A stretch of 13,507 bases of DNA from JANMZR01 sp031383555 (GTDB lineage Bacteria; Bacteroidota; Bacteroidia; Cytophagales; Spirosomataceae). The stretch lies in the NCBI GenBank assembly GCA_031383555.1, contig JANMZR010000171.1, positions 1 through 13,507 on the forward strand. Reading direction: 5' to 3'. Below the pieces are notes generated by a model. That model searched no databases and was not told the DNA's origin. It saw nothing but the letters and a program-made list of their open reading frames with translations. The translations under genes and the position numbers were made by a program. Positions 7,284-13,507 of this stretch are shown piece by piece; within the stretch, counting starts at the first letter, position 1, and each line of letters starts with the position of its first letter.

Positions 7284-8746
7284 AATTCTTTCGAATTGAT
7301 ATATTTCTTATATTTTTTTGTTGAAAACACTTCATAGCTTCCATAAATACCAATCGATTCATAGCCATTTTTCATTACCAAGGGTAGTTCATTTCTCAGA
7401 TGAATAAACTGCGAGTCAGTCGGTATAATACCAATATCTGCCTTTTCAAACTCTTTGTATCTATCGGGCCAAACTACAAAATGATCTGAAAATATGGGCA
7501 CCAAAAAGTCACCAACATAAACACTGCTTCTTGCTGGTATTGCCTTTTCTATCTTTCTAATAAAAGTGATATCTTCCTCATTTATAAGCACTTTTATGCG
7601 ATGTTGAGGTTGCTTGGTAATTAATATATTTCCAATTTCTGAATAACTTACATCTTTGCGTACAAATGATATGATAAAAAATTGAACCAAAAAAAGAAAA
7701 GAAATCGCAATTTTTTTAAAAGTATTATCAAATTTAAAATCTAATTTTATATTTATGACTAAAAAAGCAATTGTAAATGTGTAGGGCAAAATAAACCTTG
7801 CCGCCCAAGTGAGGCTTACTGTTTGGAAAAAAAATAAATTGTAGTATCTAATCGTTTGGAAAAAAGTAAGAGCAAAAAGTAGAAGGAGGAAAAAGGCAAA
7901 AATTAAAAATTTATGAAATTCAAATTTTTGAAAAAAGTAATAAAACACTACAAATGGGGCAATTAATAAGAGCCCTTGACCGAAATAATACAAATTGGTC
8001 CAATAGAATGTAGCATCATTTAAGTGGGTTTTCAATACCGAAAAGGCCGATTGTACAAATGAATTACTATTCCCTTTCGACGACAAATATACCATTGAAA
8101 TTAAAAATAAACTGGAATAACCAATTCCCGAAATCCAAATATTTCTATTGTTAACAGTTGACTTCCAATTAATTGTATTATTTACCAAATAATAAATATG
8201 TATCATACATGCCAATAAAATACCTTCTTCTCTAACAGAAATAAGTAAAAGTCCCGAAATAATTGATAAAATATTGATTTTTAATTTCAACGATACCGCA
8301 AAAAGGATAGCAAAAGGAAAATATAATAATTCGATGCTCCAGCCCACCTCGGGATGGTCGAAAATCCACAAAAAGGTAGGGTTCAACAATAAAAAAATAA
8401 ATAAAAAATAGTTATTTACGGTTTTTTGGGGATATAATTTAAAGAAATAGTGCCAAACTACAAATTGACATATTACTAAAAATACAAAAATCCCTTTTGC
8501 CCCAAAATATAAAATTATAGGGCCAAGCAATGGCATTAAAAAATAATTATGAGCTGTATTAAGTTTTCCAAAACCATTGGCAAATGTAAGAGGCCTACCC
8601 AAAAGCCAACTGTAACTTCCTTCCAAATTATTGGTAAAGTCATCTAAAAAATAAGAAAGGGCCTCAAATCTTGTAAACTTAAAGTAAATCAGAAAGACAA
8701 CTAAAAGTAATAAAAATGGTAGGTGAAATTTTGAGATGAACTTCAT
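7274..8746 (-). CDS. DUF2079-like polytopic membrane protein, possible GT-C type enzyme
   Basis: A 490-residue inner-membrane protein with about ten hydrophobic segments from residue 8 to about 350 and a soluble C-terminal part (about 390-490). Several landmarks match DUF2079 as I know it: an acidic first loop (D35-D36), an H66-containing loop, DHPEVGW (130-136, like the family's FHPE motif), VREEG (171-175, like VKED), and a C-terminal stretch in which IPARSSVYVGD, FSDHFVVWPDR and ADIGIIPTD follow each other as in the family. DUF2079 proteins resemble GT-C glycosyltransferases, which use polyprenyl-phosphate sugars, but no reaction is proven. The glycosyltransferase gene ends 33 bases upstream on the same strand, so they probably form an operon, with that enzyme possibly supplying the lipid-linked sugar. 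ATG at 8744-8746. Confident that it is a membrane protein; moderately so of the family. Confidence 0.75.
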   Translation of the reverse strand: MKFISKFHLPFLLLLVVFLIYFKFTRFEALSYFLDDFTNNLEGSYSWLLGRPLTFANGFGKLNTAHNYFLMPLLGPIILYFGAKGIFVFLVICQFVVWHYFFKLYPQKTVNNYFLFIFLLLNPTFLWIFDHPEVGWSIELLYFPFAILFAVSLKLKINILSIISGLLLISVREEGILLACMIHIYYLVNNTINWKSTVNNRNIWISGIGYSSLFLISMVYLSSKGNSNSFVQSAFSVLKTHLNDATFYWTNLYYFGQGLLLIAPFVVFYYFFQKFEFHKFLIFAFFLLLLFALTFFQTIRYYNLFFFQTVSLTWAARFILPYTFTIAFLVINIKLDFKFDNTFKKIAISFLFLVQFFIISFVRKDVSYSEIGNILITKQPQHRIKVLINEEDITFIRKIEKAIPARSSVYVGDFLVPIFSDHFVVWPDRYKEFEKADIGIIPTDSQFIHLRNELPLVMKNGYESIGIYGSYEVFSTKKYKKYINSKELLK

Positions 8747-8779
8747 TAAAAATAATGTAAATAATTATAATAGAGGTTA

Positions 8780-9712
8780 TTATAACTGAAAATTCGTTTC
8801 ATCAATAATATAACCTGGCCTTTGCTTCACCTCACTGAACAACTCGCCAATATAGAGGCCAATAATTCCCAAAATAATTAATTGTAAGCCGCCAAAAAAT
8901 ATGATCAATGTTATAAGTGAGCTCCAGCCAGAAACCGCAATGCCCGTAACCGCACAATATACTATAAACGGGATATAGAAAAGAGATAAAAAAGTAAACA
9001 TAACTCCTAAATAAATGGCAAAATAAAGTGGCTTTACACTAAAAGAAATTATGCCAGTCATAGCCAGTTTCACTAATCCATTGAAATTATAGCTAGTTTG
9101 CCCGCTCAATCGTTCATTTGGCACATAAGTAATAGTAGTATTTTTAAAACCTACCCATTTAACAATTCCTCTCCAAAAAATATCTTTCTCTTTTAGTTTG
9201 GCCACCACATTTATGACTTTACGATCTAAAAGCCGGAAATCTGAAACCCCATATTCAATATGAGTATCCGATAAAAAGCTTATTACTTTATGAAATATTT
9301 TTGATGAGAATCGCTTTAAAAAAGGCAATGATTTGTCCTCTTTTCTTATAGTGTAAACCAGCTGGTTCCCTTTTTGCCATTCCATTACCATTTCAGGAAT
9401 TAGATCTATTGGGTGTTGCAAATCACAATCCAAACTTATAGCACAATCGCCTTTGCACATCAATAAACCAGCTTTTAAAGCATTTCGTTGCCCAAAATTT
9501 CTAGAAAATTGAATGTAAAATACATTACTATTTGATTGAGCAACTTCTTTTATTTTATCACCAGTATAATCCGTACTTCCATCGTTGATAAATATTATTT
9601 CAGCCTCATAATCTTTGAGGCTTTCATTAATACATTTATTTATTAGCTCGACAATTTTAAATATATTCCCTTCTTCATTATAGGCAGGAATTATAAACGA
9701 AATTTTTGACAT
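8780..9712 (-). CDS. GT2-family polyprenyl-phosphate glycosyltransferase (GtrB/DPM1-like)
   Basis: A 310-residue membrane-anchored glycosyltransferase that is expected to move a sugar from a nucleotide donor to polyprenyl phosphate on the cytoplasmic face. The GT-A domain comes first: FIIPAYNEEGNI (6-17), NDGSTD (43-48), QFSRNFGQRNALKAG (68-82), the DxD metal site D95-C96-D97 (LDCDLQHP), the DFRLLDRK acceptor-region motif (158-165) and ERLSGQTSY (200-208). Two membrane helices follow (about 230-254 and 264-288), then a short cytoplasmic tail with the EVKQRPGYI typical of GtrB/YkcC-like proteins. Which sugar and which product cannot be told. The ATG at 9710-9712 faces secG across 142 bases. 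The gene is the first of a two-gene minus-strand unit sitting between lptE and secG. Confidence 0.93.
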   Translation of the reverse strand: MSKISFIIPAYNEEGNIFKIVELINKCINESLKDYEAEIIFINDGSTDYTGDKIKEVAQSNSNVFYIQFSRNFGQRNALKAGLLMCKGDCAISLDCDLQHPIDLIPEMVMEWQKGNQLVYTIRKEDKSLPFLKRFSSKIFHKVISFLSDTHIEYGVSDFRLLDRKVINVVAKLKEKDIFWRGIVKWVGFKNTTITYVPNERLSGQTSYNFNGLVKLAMTGIISFSVKPLYFAIYLGVMFTFLSLFYIPFIVYCAVTGIAVSGWSSLITLIIFFGGLQLIILGIIGLYIGELFSEVKQRPGYIIDETNFQL

Positions 9713-9813
9713 ACATCAAAACTGATTGAATCTGAATTTTATGCAAGTTAATCATTACAATTTTTAAATTAGAAAATATCTAAATCACATGCAATTTTTT
9801 ACATTAAATTCAC

Positions 9814-9821
9814 TAATTTTG
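9814..9821 (+). promoter_or_regulatory. Candidate -7 element of the secG promoter
   Basis: TAATTTTG is a perfect TAnnTTTG match and is the same 8-mer as the candidate miaB element. Transcription would begin near 9828, about 27 bases before the secG ATG. No clean TTG is visible at the -33 position, only a T-run (9795-9800). A separate promoter for secG makes sense here because the minus-strand pair isolates it from the lptE transcript. Confidence 0.5.
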
Positions 9822-9854
9822 CAAACATTTTATAAAAACATAAAAAAATCATAA

Positions 9855-10226
9855 ATGTTTACTACAGTTATTATAATCGCCATGATCATCGCTGTTCTTC
9901 TGATGATCGTAGTTTTAATTCAAAACCCAAAAGGCGGCGGCTTGTCAAATGAATTTGGCGGGTCAAGTTCAAGCCAAATGTTCGGTGTGAAAAAAACCTC
10001 TGATTTATTAGAGCAATTGACCTGGGGCTTTGCCTCTGCAATTGTGATTATATCATTGGTATCAAGATTTATGCTTGACACTACTAGCAATGAAGGATTT
10101 AAAAGTGTAAATGCAGACAAGGCAGCGACAAAAACATTGCCAAGTGCTCCTGCAAGTGCTCCGTCACCAGTAGCGGCTCCTACTACAACTCCAGCACCAG
10201 CTGCAGCTCCAATACCTAAAAAATAA
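9855..10226 (+). CDS. secG: Preprotein translocase subunit SecG
   Basis: A small inner-membrane subunit that helps SecYEG/SecA move unfolded proteins across the membrane. Helix 1 covers about 3-23, followed by the conserved LIQNPKGGGLSNEFGG loop (21-36) and FGVKKTSDLLEQLTW, with helix 2 at about 56-72. The remaining 50 residues form a low-complexity tail rich in Ala, Pro, Ser and Thr that ends in PIPKK. At 123 residues the protein is longer than the roughly 75-110 of many SecGs; such tails are common in Bacteroidota. ATG at 9855. A strong terminator 85 bases after the stop separates it from groESL. Confidence 0.95.
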   Translation: MFTTVIIIAMIIAVLLMIVVLIQNPKGGGLSNEFGGSSSSQMFGVKKTSDLLEQLTWGFASAIVIISLVSRFMLDTTSNEGFKSVNADKAATKTLPSAPASAPSPVAAPTTTPAPAAAPIPKK

Positions 10227-10310
10227 TTATAAATAGTTTTTTTTAATAGCTACAAAATTATTTGTAAATAAGTATTAAAATTAATAGCCGGCCAAAAATA
10301 AATAGATGAC

Positions 10311-10342
10311 AAAAATGCCGTTTTTCTAAAATCGGCATTTTT
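10311..10342 (+). terminator. Rho-independent terminator after secG
   Basis: AAAAATGCCG (10311-10320) pairs perfectly with CGGCATTTTT (10333-10342) around a 12-base loop, and the tail continues as T-rich sequence. The A-run before the stem means it could also work in the reverse direction. It ends the secG transcript and leaves about 180 bases before groES for that gene's own control region. Confidence 0.85.
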
Positions 10343-10365
10343 ATTTTAAAAAGAATAAAAAAAAA

Positions 10366-10392
10366 CTGTCAGGCTAACAGCAAATTTGTCAG
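10366..10392. promoter_or_regulatory. Two overlapping 15-bp CTG/CAG dyads upstream of groES
   Basis: Dyad 1 (10366-10380, CTGTCAGGCTAACAG) is CTGTCA, three bases, TAACAG, with one arm mismatch. Dyad 2 (10378-10392, CAGCAAATTTGTCAG) overlaps it by three bases and shares its right half, as TTTGTCAGTA, with the dyad upstream of miaB. The two TGTCAG copies start 20 bases apart (10367 and 10387), close to two helical turns, so they would face the same side of the DNA. A sigma-54-like element begins 10 bases downstream. Binding by the sigma-54 activator of this cluster is inferred, not shown. Confidence 0.45.
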
Positions 10393-10402
10393 TAAATCAA
10401 TT

Positions 10403-10419
10403 TTGGCACTTTTTATGTA
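10403..10419 (+). promoter_or_regulatory. Possible sigma-54 (-24/-12) promoter of groESL
   Basis: TTGGCAC (10403-10409) is a perfect -24 element, and ATGTA (10415-10419) lies at the correct distance for the -12 element, with the G of the GC pair present but the C replaced by T. The GG-to-GT spacing is the required 10 bases. Transcription would begin near 10430, leaving a leader of about 90 bases. An alternative sigma-A-type element, AAATTTTG (10451-10458), departs from TAnnTTTG by one of its six fixed bases and could give a second start. No promoter here is beyond doubt. Confidence 0.35.
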
Positions 10420-10522
10420 AACACTATTATTAGCAATTTCTTTCTTTTATAAATTTTGGAAATTGACGAATACAATTAATTAAACAATTTCAAATTTAAA
10501 TATTTTTCAAATCCAAAAATCT

Positions 10523-10798
10523 ATGGCAATTAGTATTAAACCATTGGCAGACAGAGTATTAGTAGAGCCTGCTGCAGCAGAAGAAAAAACTTCTTTCGGA
10601 ATCATAATCCCCGATACTGCAAAGGAAAAACCTCAAAGAGGTATAGTTGTTGCGGTTGGTGATGGCAAAAAGGATGAGCCTTTAACCGTTAAAGTTGGCG
10701 ACACAGTATTATACGGCAAATATTCAGGTACAGAATTGGCTCACGATGGCAAAGACTACTTGATAATGCGTGAATCAGATATTTTCGCTATACTTTAA
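10523..10798 (+). CDS. groES: Co-chaperonin GroES (Hsp10)
   Basis: The heptameric lid of the GroEL chamber. The 91-residue sequence shows the usual IKPLADRVLVEP start (5-16), the mobile loop with EEKTSFGIIIPDTAKEKPQRG around residues 20-40, and the KVGDTVLYGKYSGTE core (about 56-70). The length is that of the family's shorter, 90-97 residue form. ATG at 10523, with no Shine-Dalgarno visible. groEL follows after 112 bases in the classical order. The 296 bases upstream contain the secG terminator, two dyads and the promoter candidates described separately. Confidence 0.98.
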   Translation: MAISIKPLADRVLVEPAAAEEKTSFGIIIPDTAKEKPQRGIVVAVGDGKKDEPLTVKVGDTVLYGKYSGTELAHDGKDYLIMRESDIFAIL

Positions 10799-10820
10799 GA
10801 TTAAAATTAGAAATTAGAGG

Positions 10821-10854
10821 TTAGAAATTGCAAAAAATGCATTTTAATTTCTAA
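10821..10854 (+). other. Hairpin in the groES-groEL spacer
   Basis: TTAGAAATT (10821-10829) is perfectly complementary to AATTTCTAA (10846-10854), with a 16-base loop that can itself pair GCA with TGC. A direct copy of the left arm lies at 10807-10815, so two pairings compete. There is no T-run after the stem, so it does not look like a terminator; an RNA processing or stability element is possible. The arms are AT-rich, and chance is a fair alternative. Confidence 0.35.
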
Positions 10855-10910
10855 TTGATTTCAATTTTACAAATTATTATTTTCAAATAACATATTATTA
10901 ATTTATTAAA

Positions 10911-12545
10911 ATGGCAAAGGAATTATTATTTGACTCTGAAGCAAGAGAAAAAATGAAAAGGGGTGTTGACACCCTAGCAAATGCAGTAAAAGTAACATTA
11001 GGGCCAAAAGGTCGTAATGTAATTATTGATAAAAAATTCGGCTCACCAGTAATTACAAAAGACGGTGTTACAGTGGCCAAAGAAATTGAATTGAAGGACC
11101 CAGTAGAAAACATGGGTGCTCAATTGGTTAAAGAAGTGGCTTCAAAAACTGCTGACCAAGCAGGTGATGGTACCACTACTGCTACTGTTTTGGCACAAGC
11201 AATTTATACAATTGGTTCTAAAAACGTAGCCGCTGGTGCCAACCCAATGGATTTAAAGCGTGGTATTGAAAAGGCTGTTACGGCTGTAGTTAATAGCTTG
11301 CGTGAGCAATCAAAGACTGTTGAATCGTCTCAAGAAATAGCTCAAGTAGCTACAATTTCTGCCAATAATGACTCAGAAATCGGTAAAATGATTGCAGATG
11401 CGATGGAAAAAGTAGGCCGTGAAGGTGTAATTACAGTTGAAGAAGCACGTGGTACCGAAACAGAAGTAAAAACAGTGGAAGGTATGCAATTTGATAGAGG
11501 TTATCTTTCGCCCTATTTTGTTACTAACACAGAAAAAATGGAAGTTGAATTGGAAAAGCCATTCATCTTAATTTCTGAGAAAAAAGTATCATCAATGAAA
11601 GAGCTTCTTCCAGTTTTGGAAGGAGTGGCTCAAACAGGACGTCCTTTGTTAATTATCGCTGAAGATGTTGACGGTGAAGCACTTGCAACATTGGTAGTAA
11701 ACAAAATTAGAGGTGCATTGAAAGTGGCTGCTGTGAAAGCTCCAGGCTTTGGCGATCGTCGTAAAGCCATGCTTGAAGATATTGCAGTTCTTACTGGTGG
11801 ACAAGTAATTTCAGAAGAACGTGGTTTCAAATTAGAAAACACAACTATCGAATTCCTTGGTCAAGCAGAAAAAATAATCATTGATAAAGACAATTCTACC
11901 ATTATTAATGGAATTGGCGAAAAAGCAGATATTGATGGTCGTGTAAACCAGATCAAATCACAAATTGAGAATACCACATCTGATTATGATCGTGAGAAAT
12001 TACAGGAGCGTTTAGCAAAACTTTCTGGTGGTGTAGCCATTTTATATATTGGTGCTGCTACTGAAGTTGAAATGAAAGAGAAAAAAGACAGAGTTGATGA
12101 TGCACTTCATGCTACTCGTGCGGCTGTTGAAGAAGGTGTTGTTGCTGGTGGTGGTGTTGCATTTATTAGAGCAATATCTGCATTAGATAAATTGACTGGT
12201 GATAATGAAGACCAAAATACAGGAATTGCAATTATCAGACAGGCTATCGAATCTCCTTTGCGAACAATTGTTGCCAATTCAGGTGGTGAAGGTTCTGTTG
12301 TGGTAAATGAAGTGAAATCTGGTAAAGGTGATTACGGTTATAATGCACGTGAAGACAAATATGAAAATATGCTTGCAGCTGGTATTATTGACCCAACTAA
12401 GGTTACTCGTTTAGCATTAGAAAATGCTGCTTCAATTGCAGGTTTATTATTAACTACTGAATGTGTAATTTCTGACAAACCAGAAGCTGAGCCTGCTGGT
12501 GGTGGACATAGCCATGGTGGTGGTGGAATGGGTGGTATGATGTAA
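10911..12545 (+). CDS. groEL: Chaperonin GroEL (Hsp60)
   Basis: The 544-residue subunit of the double-ring ATP-driven folding chamber that works with GroES. Landmarks are all intact: KVTLGPKGRNVIID (about 28-41) and DGVTVAKEIEL in the nucleotide pocket, GDGTTTATVLA (about 86-96), the apical-domain region with VAAVKAPGFGDRRKAMLEDIA (about 270-290), and the AAVEEGVVAGGGVA signature (about 404-417). The C-terminus ends in a Gly/Met-rich tail, GGGHSHGGGGMGGMM, where two His residues interrupt the usual GGM repeats. Length is normal and there is no sign of duplication or frameshift. ATG at 10911. It shares a transcript with groES and ends at a strong terminator. Confidence 0.99.
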   Translation: MAKELLFDSEAREKMKRGVDTLANAVKVTLGPKGRNVIIDKKFGSPVITKDGVTVAKEIELKDPVENMGAQLVKEVASKTADQAGDGTTTATVLAQAIYTIGSKNVAAGANPMDLKRGIEKAVTAVVNSLREQSKTVESSQEIAQVATISANNDSEIGKMIADAMEKVGREGVITVEEARGTETEVKTVEGMQFDRGYLSPYFVTNTEKMEVELEKPFILISEKKVSSMKELLPVLEGVAQTGRPLLIIAEDVDGEALATLVVNKIRGALKVAAVKAPGFGDRRKAMLEDIAVLTGGQVISEERGFKLENTTIEFLGQAEKIIIDKDNSTIINGIGEKADIDGRVNQIKSQIENTTSDYDREKLQERLAKLSGGVAILYIGAATEVEMKEKKDRVDDALHATRAAVEEGVVAGGGVAFIRAISALDKLTGDNEDQNTGIAIIRQAIESPLRTIVANSGGEGSVVVNEVKSGKGDYGYNAREDKYENMLAAGIIDPTKVTRLALENAASIAGLLLTTECVISDKPEAEPAGGGHSHGGGGMGGMM

Positions 12546-12594
12546 TTACCGAATAATAATTGATAGGATAAAAAACCTTGAAATTTAAAAAAAA

Positions 12595-12628
12595 CTGCCT
12601 TGAAATTTGTTTCAGGGCAGTTTTTTTT
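12595..12628 (+). terminator. Rho-independent terminator after groEL
   Basis: CTGCCTTGAAA (12595-12605) pairs with TTTCAGGGCAG (12610-12620) over 11 positions, with one G-U pair and a TTTG loop, followed by eight T residues (12621-12628). An A-run precedes the stem. It is a textbook intrinsic terminator 50 bases after the groEL stop. Confidence 0.93.
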
Positions 12629-12714
12629 GTTTATTTACGTAATTTTATTTGTTTCAAATCAGCTTTTTTTGTTCATTATCATTATTAAATTTTCTTTGTT
12701 AATTTAGTTTAAAA

Positions 12715-12722
12715 TAAGTTTG
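12715..12722 (+). promoter_or_regulatory. Candidate -7 element for the DUF1800 gene
   Basis: TAAGTTTG matches TAnnTTTG exactly, with a TTTG at 12695-12698 located 16 bases upstream, slightly short for a -33 element. Transcription would begin near 12729, leaving almost no leader before the preferred TTG start at 12735 and placing the GGGAG sequence (12722-12726) partly inside the promoter. The two readings conflict, so one of them is probably wrong. Confidence 0.3.
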
Positions 12723-12734
12723 GGAGCAAAATAT

Positions 12735-13507
12735 TTGACAAGTCTAGAGCCATATGATGGACCGTGGGGAACCCAAGAAATAAAACATTTCCTAAAAAGA
12801 ACTATGTTTGGTGCCAAACCAAATGACATTCAATATTTAACAGATAAAAATTTACTAGAAACCGTACAAGAGCTAATTAGGCTTAATAATGGTAATGTTG
12901 GTGTGCCAATAAATACCTATTCAGAAAAAGAAATTGACCCCGACGTTGCTTATGGCCAAACATGGGTAAACGCACCTTTTAGCAATAAATTCCGGTTTGA
13001 CAGAATGTGGACAAGCGTTCATTGGTGGACAAACCGACTAATGAATCAAGATAGAACCATTACGGAAAAAATGATGCTATTTTGGCATAATCATTTTGGA
13101 GCAGGGTTAACTGGAAGCCTTGACCCTCGAAACAATTATCGCTACATCAACACTTTACAAAAAAATTCGCTAGGAAATTTCAAAAAAATGATCAAAGATA
13201 TCACTATTGATCCTTTGATGTTGAACTTCTTAAATGGCTTTCAAAACGAAGCCCGTGCCCCTGACGAAAACTACGCTAGAGAATTGATGGAGCTATTCAC
13301 TTTGGGTAAAGGCCCTGAATCGAAATATACAGAGGAAGATGTAAAGGCGGCTGCTAGAGTACTAACGGGCTTTCAATTTGACTATTTTAGTGGGGCTGCT
13401 GATTTTTTTAATAGTCGCCATGACCAAGGTGTTAAGCAATTCTCTTCCTTTTTCAATAATAAATCCATTAAAGTTTTTGGTGAAAATGAAAACTGGACTT
13501 ATGAAAT
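12735..13507 (+). CDS. DUF1800 family protein, N-terminal part (cut by window edge)
   Basis: The first 257 codons of a DUF1800 protein, which continues past the right edge; full-length members usually have about 450-600 residues. No biochemical function is established. The start region LEPYDGPWGTQEIKHFLKRT and the FGAKPNDI that follows match the family's N-terminus. WHNHF (117-121) and the family signature ENYARELMELFTLG (178-191) are intact, and VKAAARVLTGF follows as expected. There is no signal peptide in the visible part. No ATG lies upstream of the conserved N-terminus: TTG at 12735 is preceded by GGGAG eight bases earlier and gives the expected length; TTG at 12720 is the alternative. 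In many genomes such genes are followed by a DUF1501 gene, which cannot be checked here. Confidence 0.88.
   Translation, partial: MTSLEPYDGPWGTQEIKHFLKRTMFGAKPNDIQYLTDKNLLETVQELIRLNNGNVGVPINTYSEKEIDPDVAYGQTWVNAPFSNKFRFDRMWTSVHWWTNRLMNQDRTITEKMMLFWHNHFGAGLTGSLDPRNNYRYINTLQKNSLGNFKKMIKDITIDPLMLNFLNGFQNEARAPDENYARELMELFTLGKGPESKYTEEDVKAAARVLTGFQFDYFSGAADFFNSRHDQGVKQFSSFFNNKSIKVFGENENWTYE

Noticed and set aside
3829..9742. Exact 14-mer AATCTGAATTTTAT at 3829-3842 and again at 9729-9742, both upstream of genes
   Set aside because: For an AT-rich 13.5-kb window about one exact 14-mer pair is expected by chance, and the distances to the candidate promoters differ (about 50 and 85 bases).
10227..10522. 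CIRCE/HrcA operator upstream of groES
   Set aside because: I looked for the TTAGCACTC-N9-GAGTGCTAA inverted repeat and did not find it. The dyads present are different.
10898..11842. Antisense open frames inside groEL
   Set aside because: They are explained by codon bias of a highly conserved gene on the other strand.
1..13507. Mobile element, CRISPR array, tRNA or rRNA
   Set aside because: No transposase or integrase reading frame, no regularly spaced repeats and no cloverleaf-like or rRNA-like sequence were seen. The glycosyltransferase pair has no flanking inverted or direct repeats that I could find.

Overview
The window reads as an AT-rich chromosomal segment of a member of the Bacteroidota; I cannot place the family or genus. 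Four things point there: a TamL/TamA-type outer-membrane assembly protein beside a SpoU-class RNA methyltransferase; the block miaB - sigma-54 activator - lptE - secG - groES - groEL, which I know as a common arrangement in this phylum; a SecG with an Ala/Pro-rich tail; and several perfect TAnnTTTG elements (the phylum's -7 promoter box) just upstream of genes. Clear Shine-Dalgarno sequences are mostly absent, and several starts are TTG.

Layout. At the left edge lies the last 20 codons of an unidentified + strand gene (1-63). On the minus strand a SpoU-family RNA methyltransferase (616-1356) is followed by a YjlB-like cupin (84-590). Divergent from these is tamL (1324-3804). Then come miaB (3913-5331), an orphan sigma-54 enhancer-binding protein (5419-6717) and the lipoprotein gene lptE (6746-7267), all on the + strand and probably co-transcribed. 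Next, on the minus strand, are two genes that look inserted into the block: a DUF2079-type polytopic membrane protein (7274-8746) and, upstream of it, a polyprenyl-phosphate GT2 glycosyltransferase (8780-9712). The + strand block then resumes with secG (9855-10226, with its own promoter and a strong terminator) and groES-groEL (10523-12545, ending at a textbook terminator). The right edge holds the first 257 codons of a DUF1800 protein.

How the parts fit. The main theme is envelope biogenesis and protein quality control: TamL (outer membrane), LptE (LPS transport), SecG (translocation), GroESL (folding) and a surface-glycan or lipid-glycosylation pair. The most interesting regulatory signal is a set of 15-bp CTG...CAG dyads: one upstream of miaB, the gene that leads the operon encoding the sigma-54 activator, and two overlapping ones upstream of groESL, next to a sigma-54-like TTGGCAC element. 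A simple hypothesis is that the activator binds these dyads, controls its own operon and drives groESL.

Most of the content is ordinary core genome. I found no CRISPR array, tRNA, rRNA, transposase or phage gene. The hypotheses worth testing are the dyad/sigma-54 circuit, the glycosyltransferase insertion, and the unusual N-terminus of TamL.
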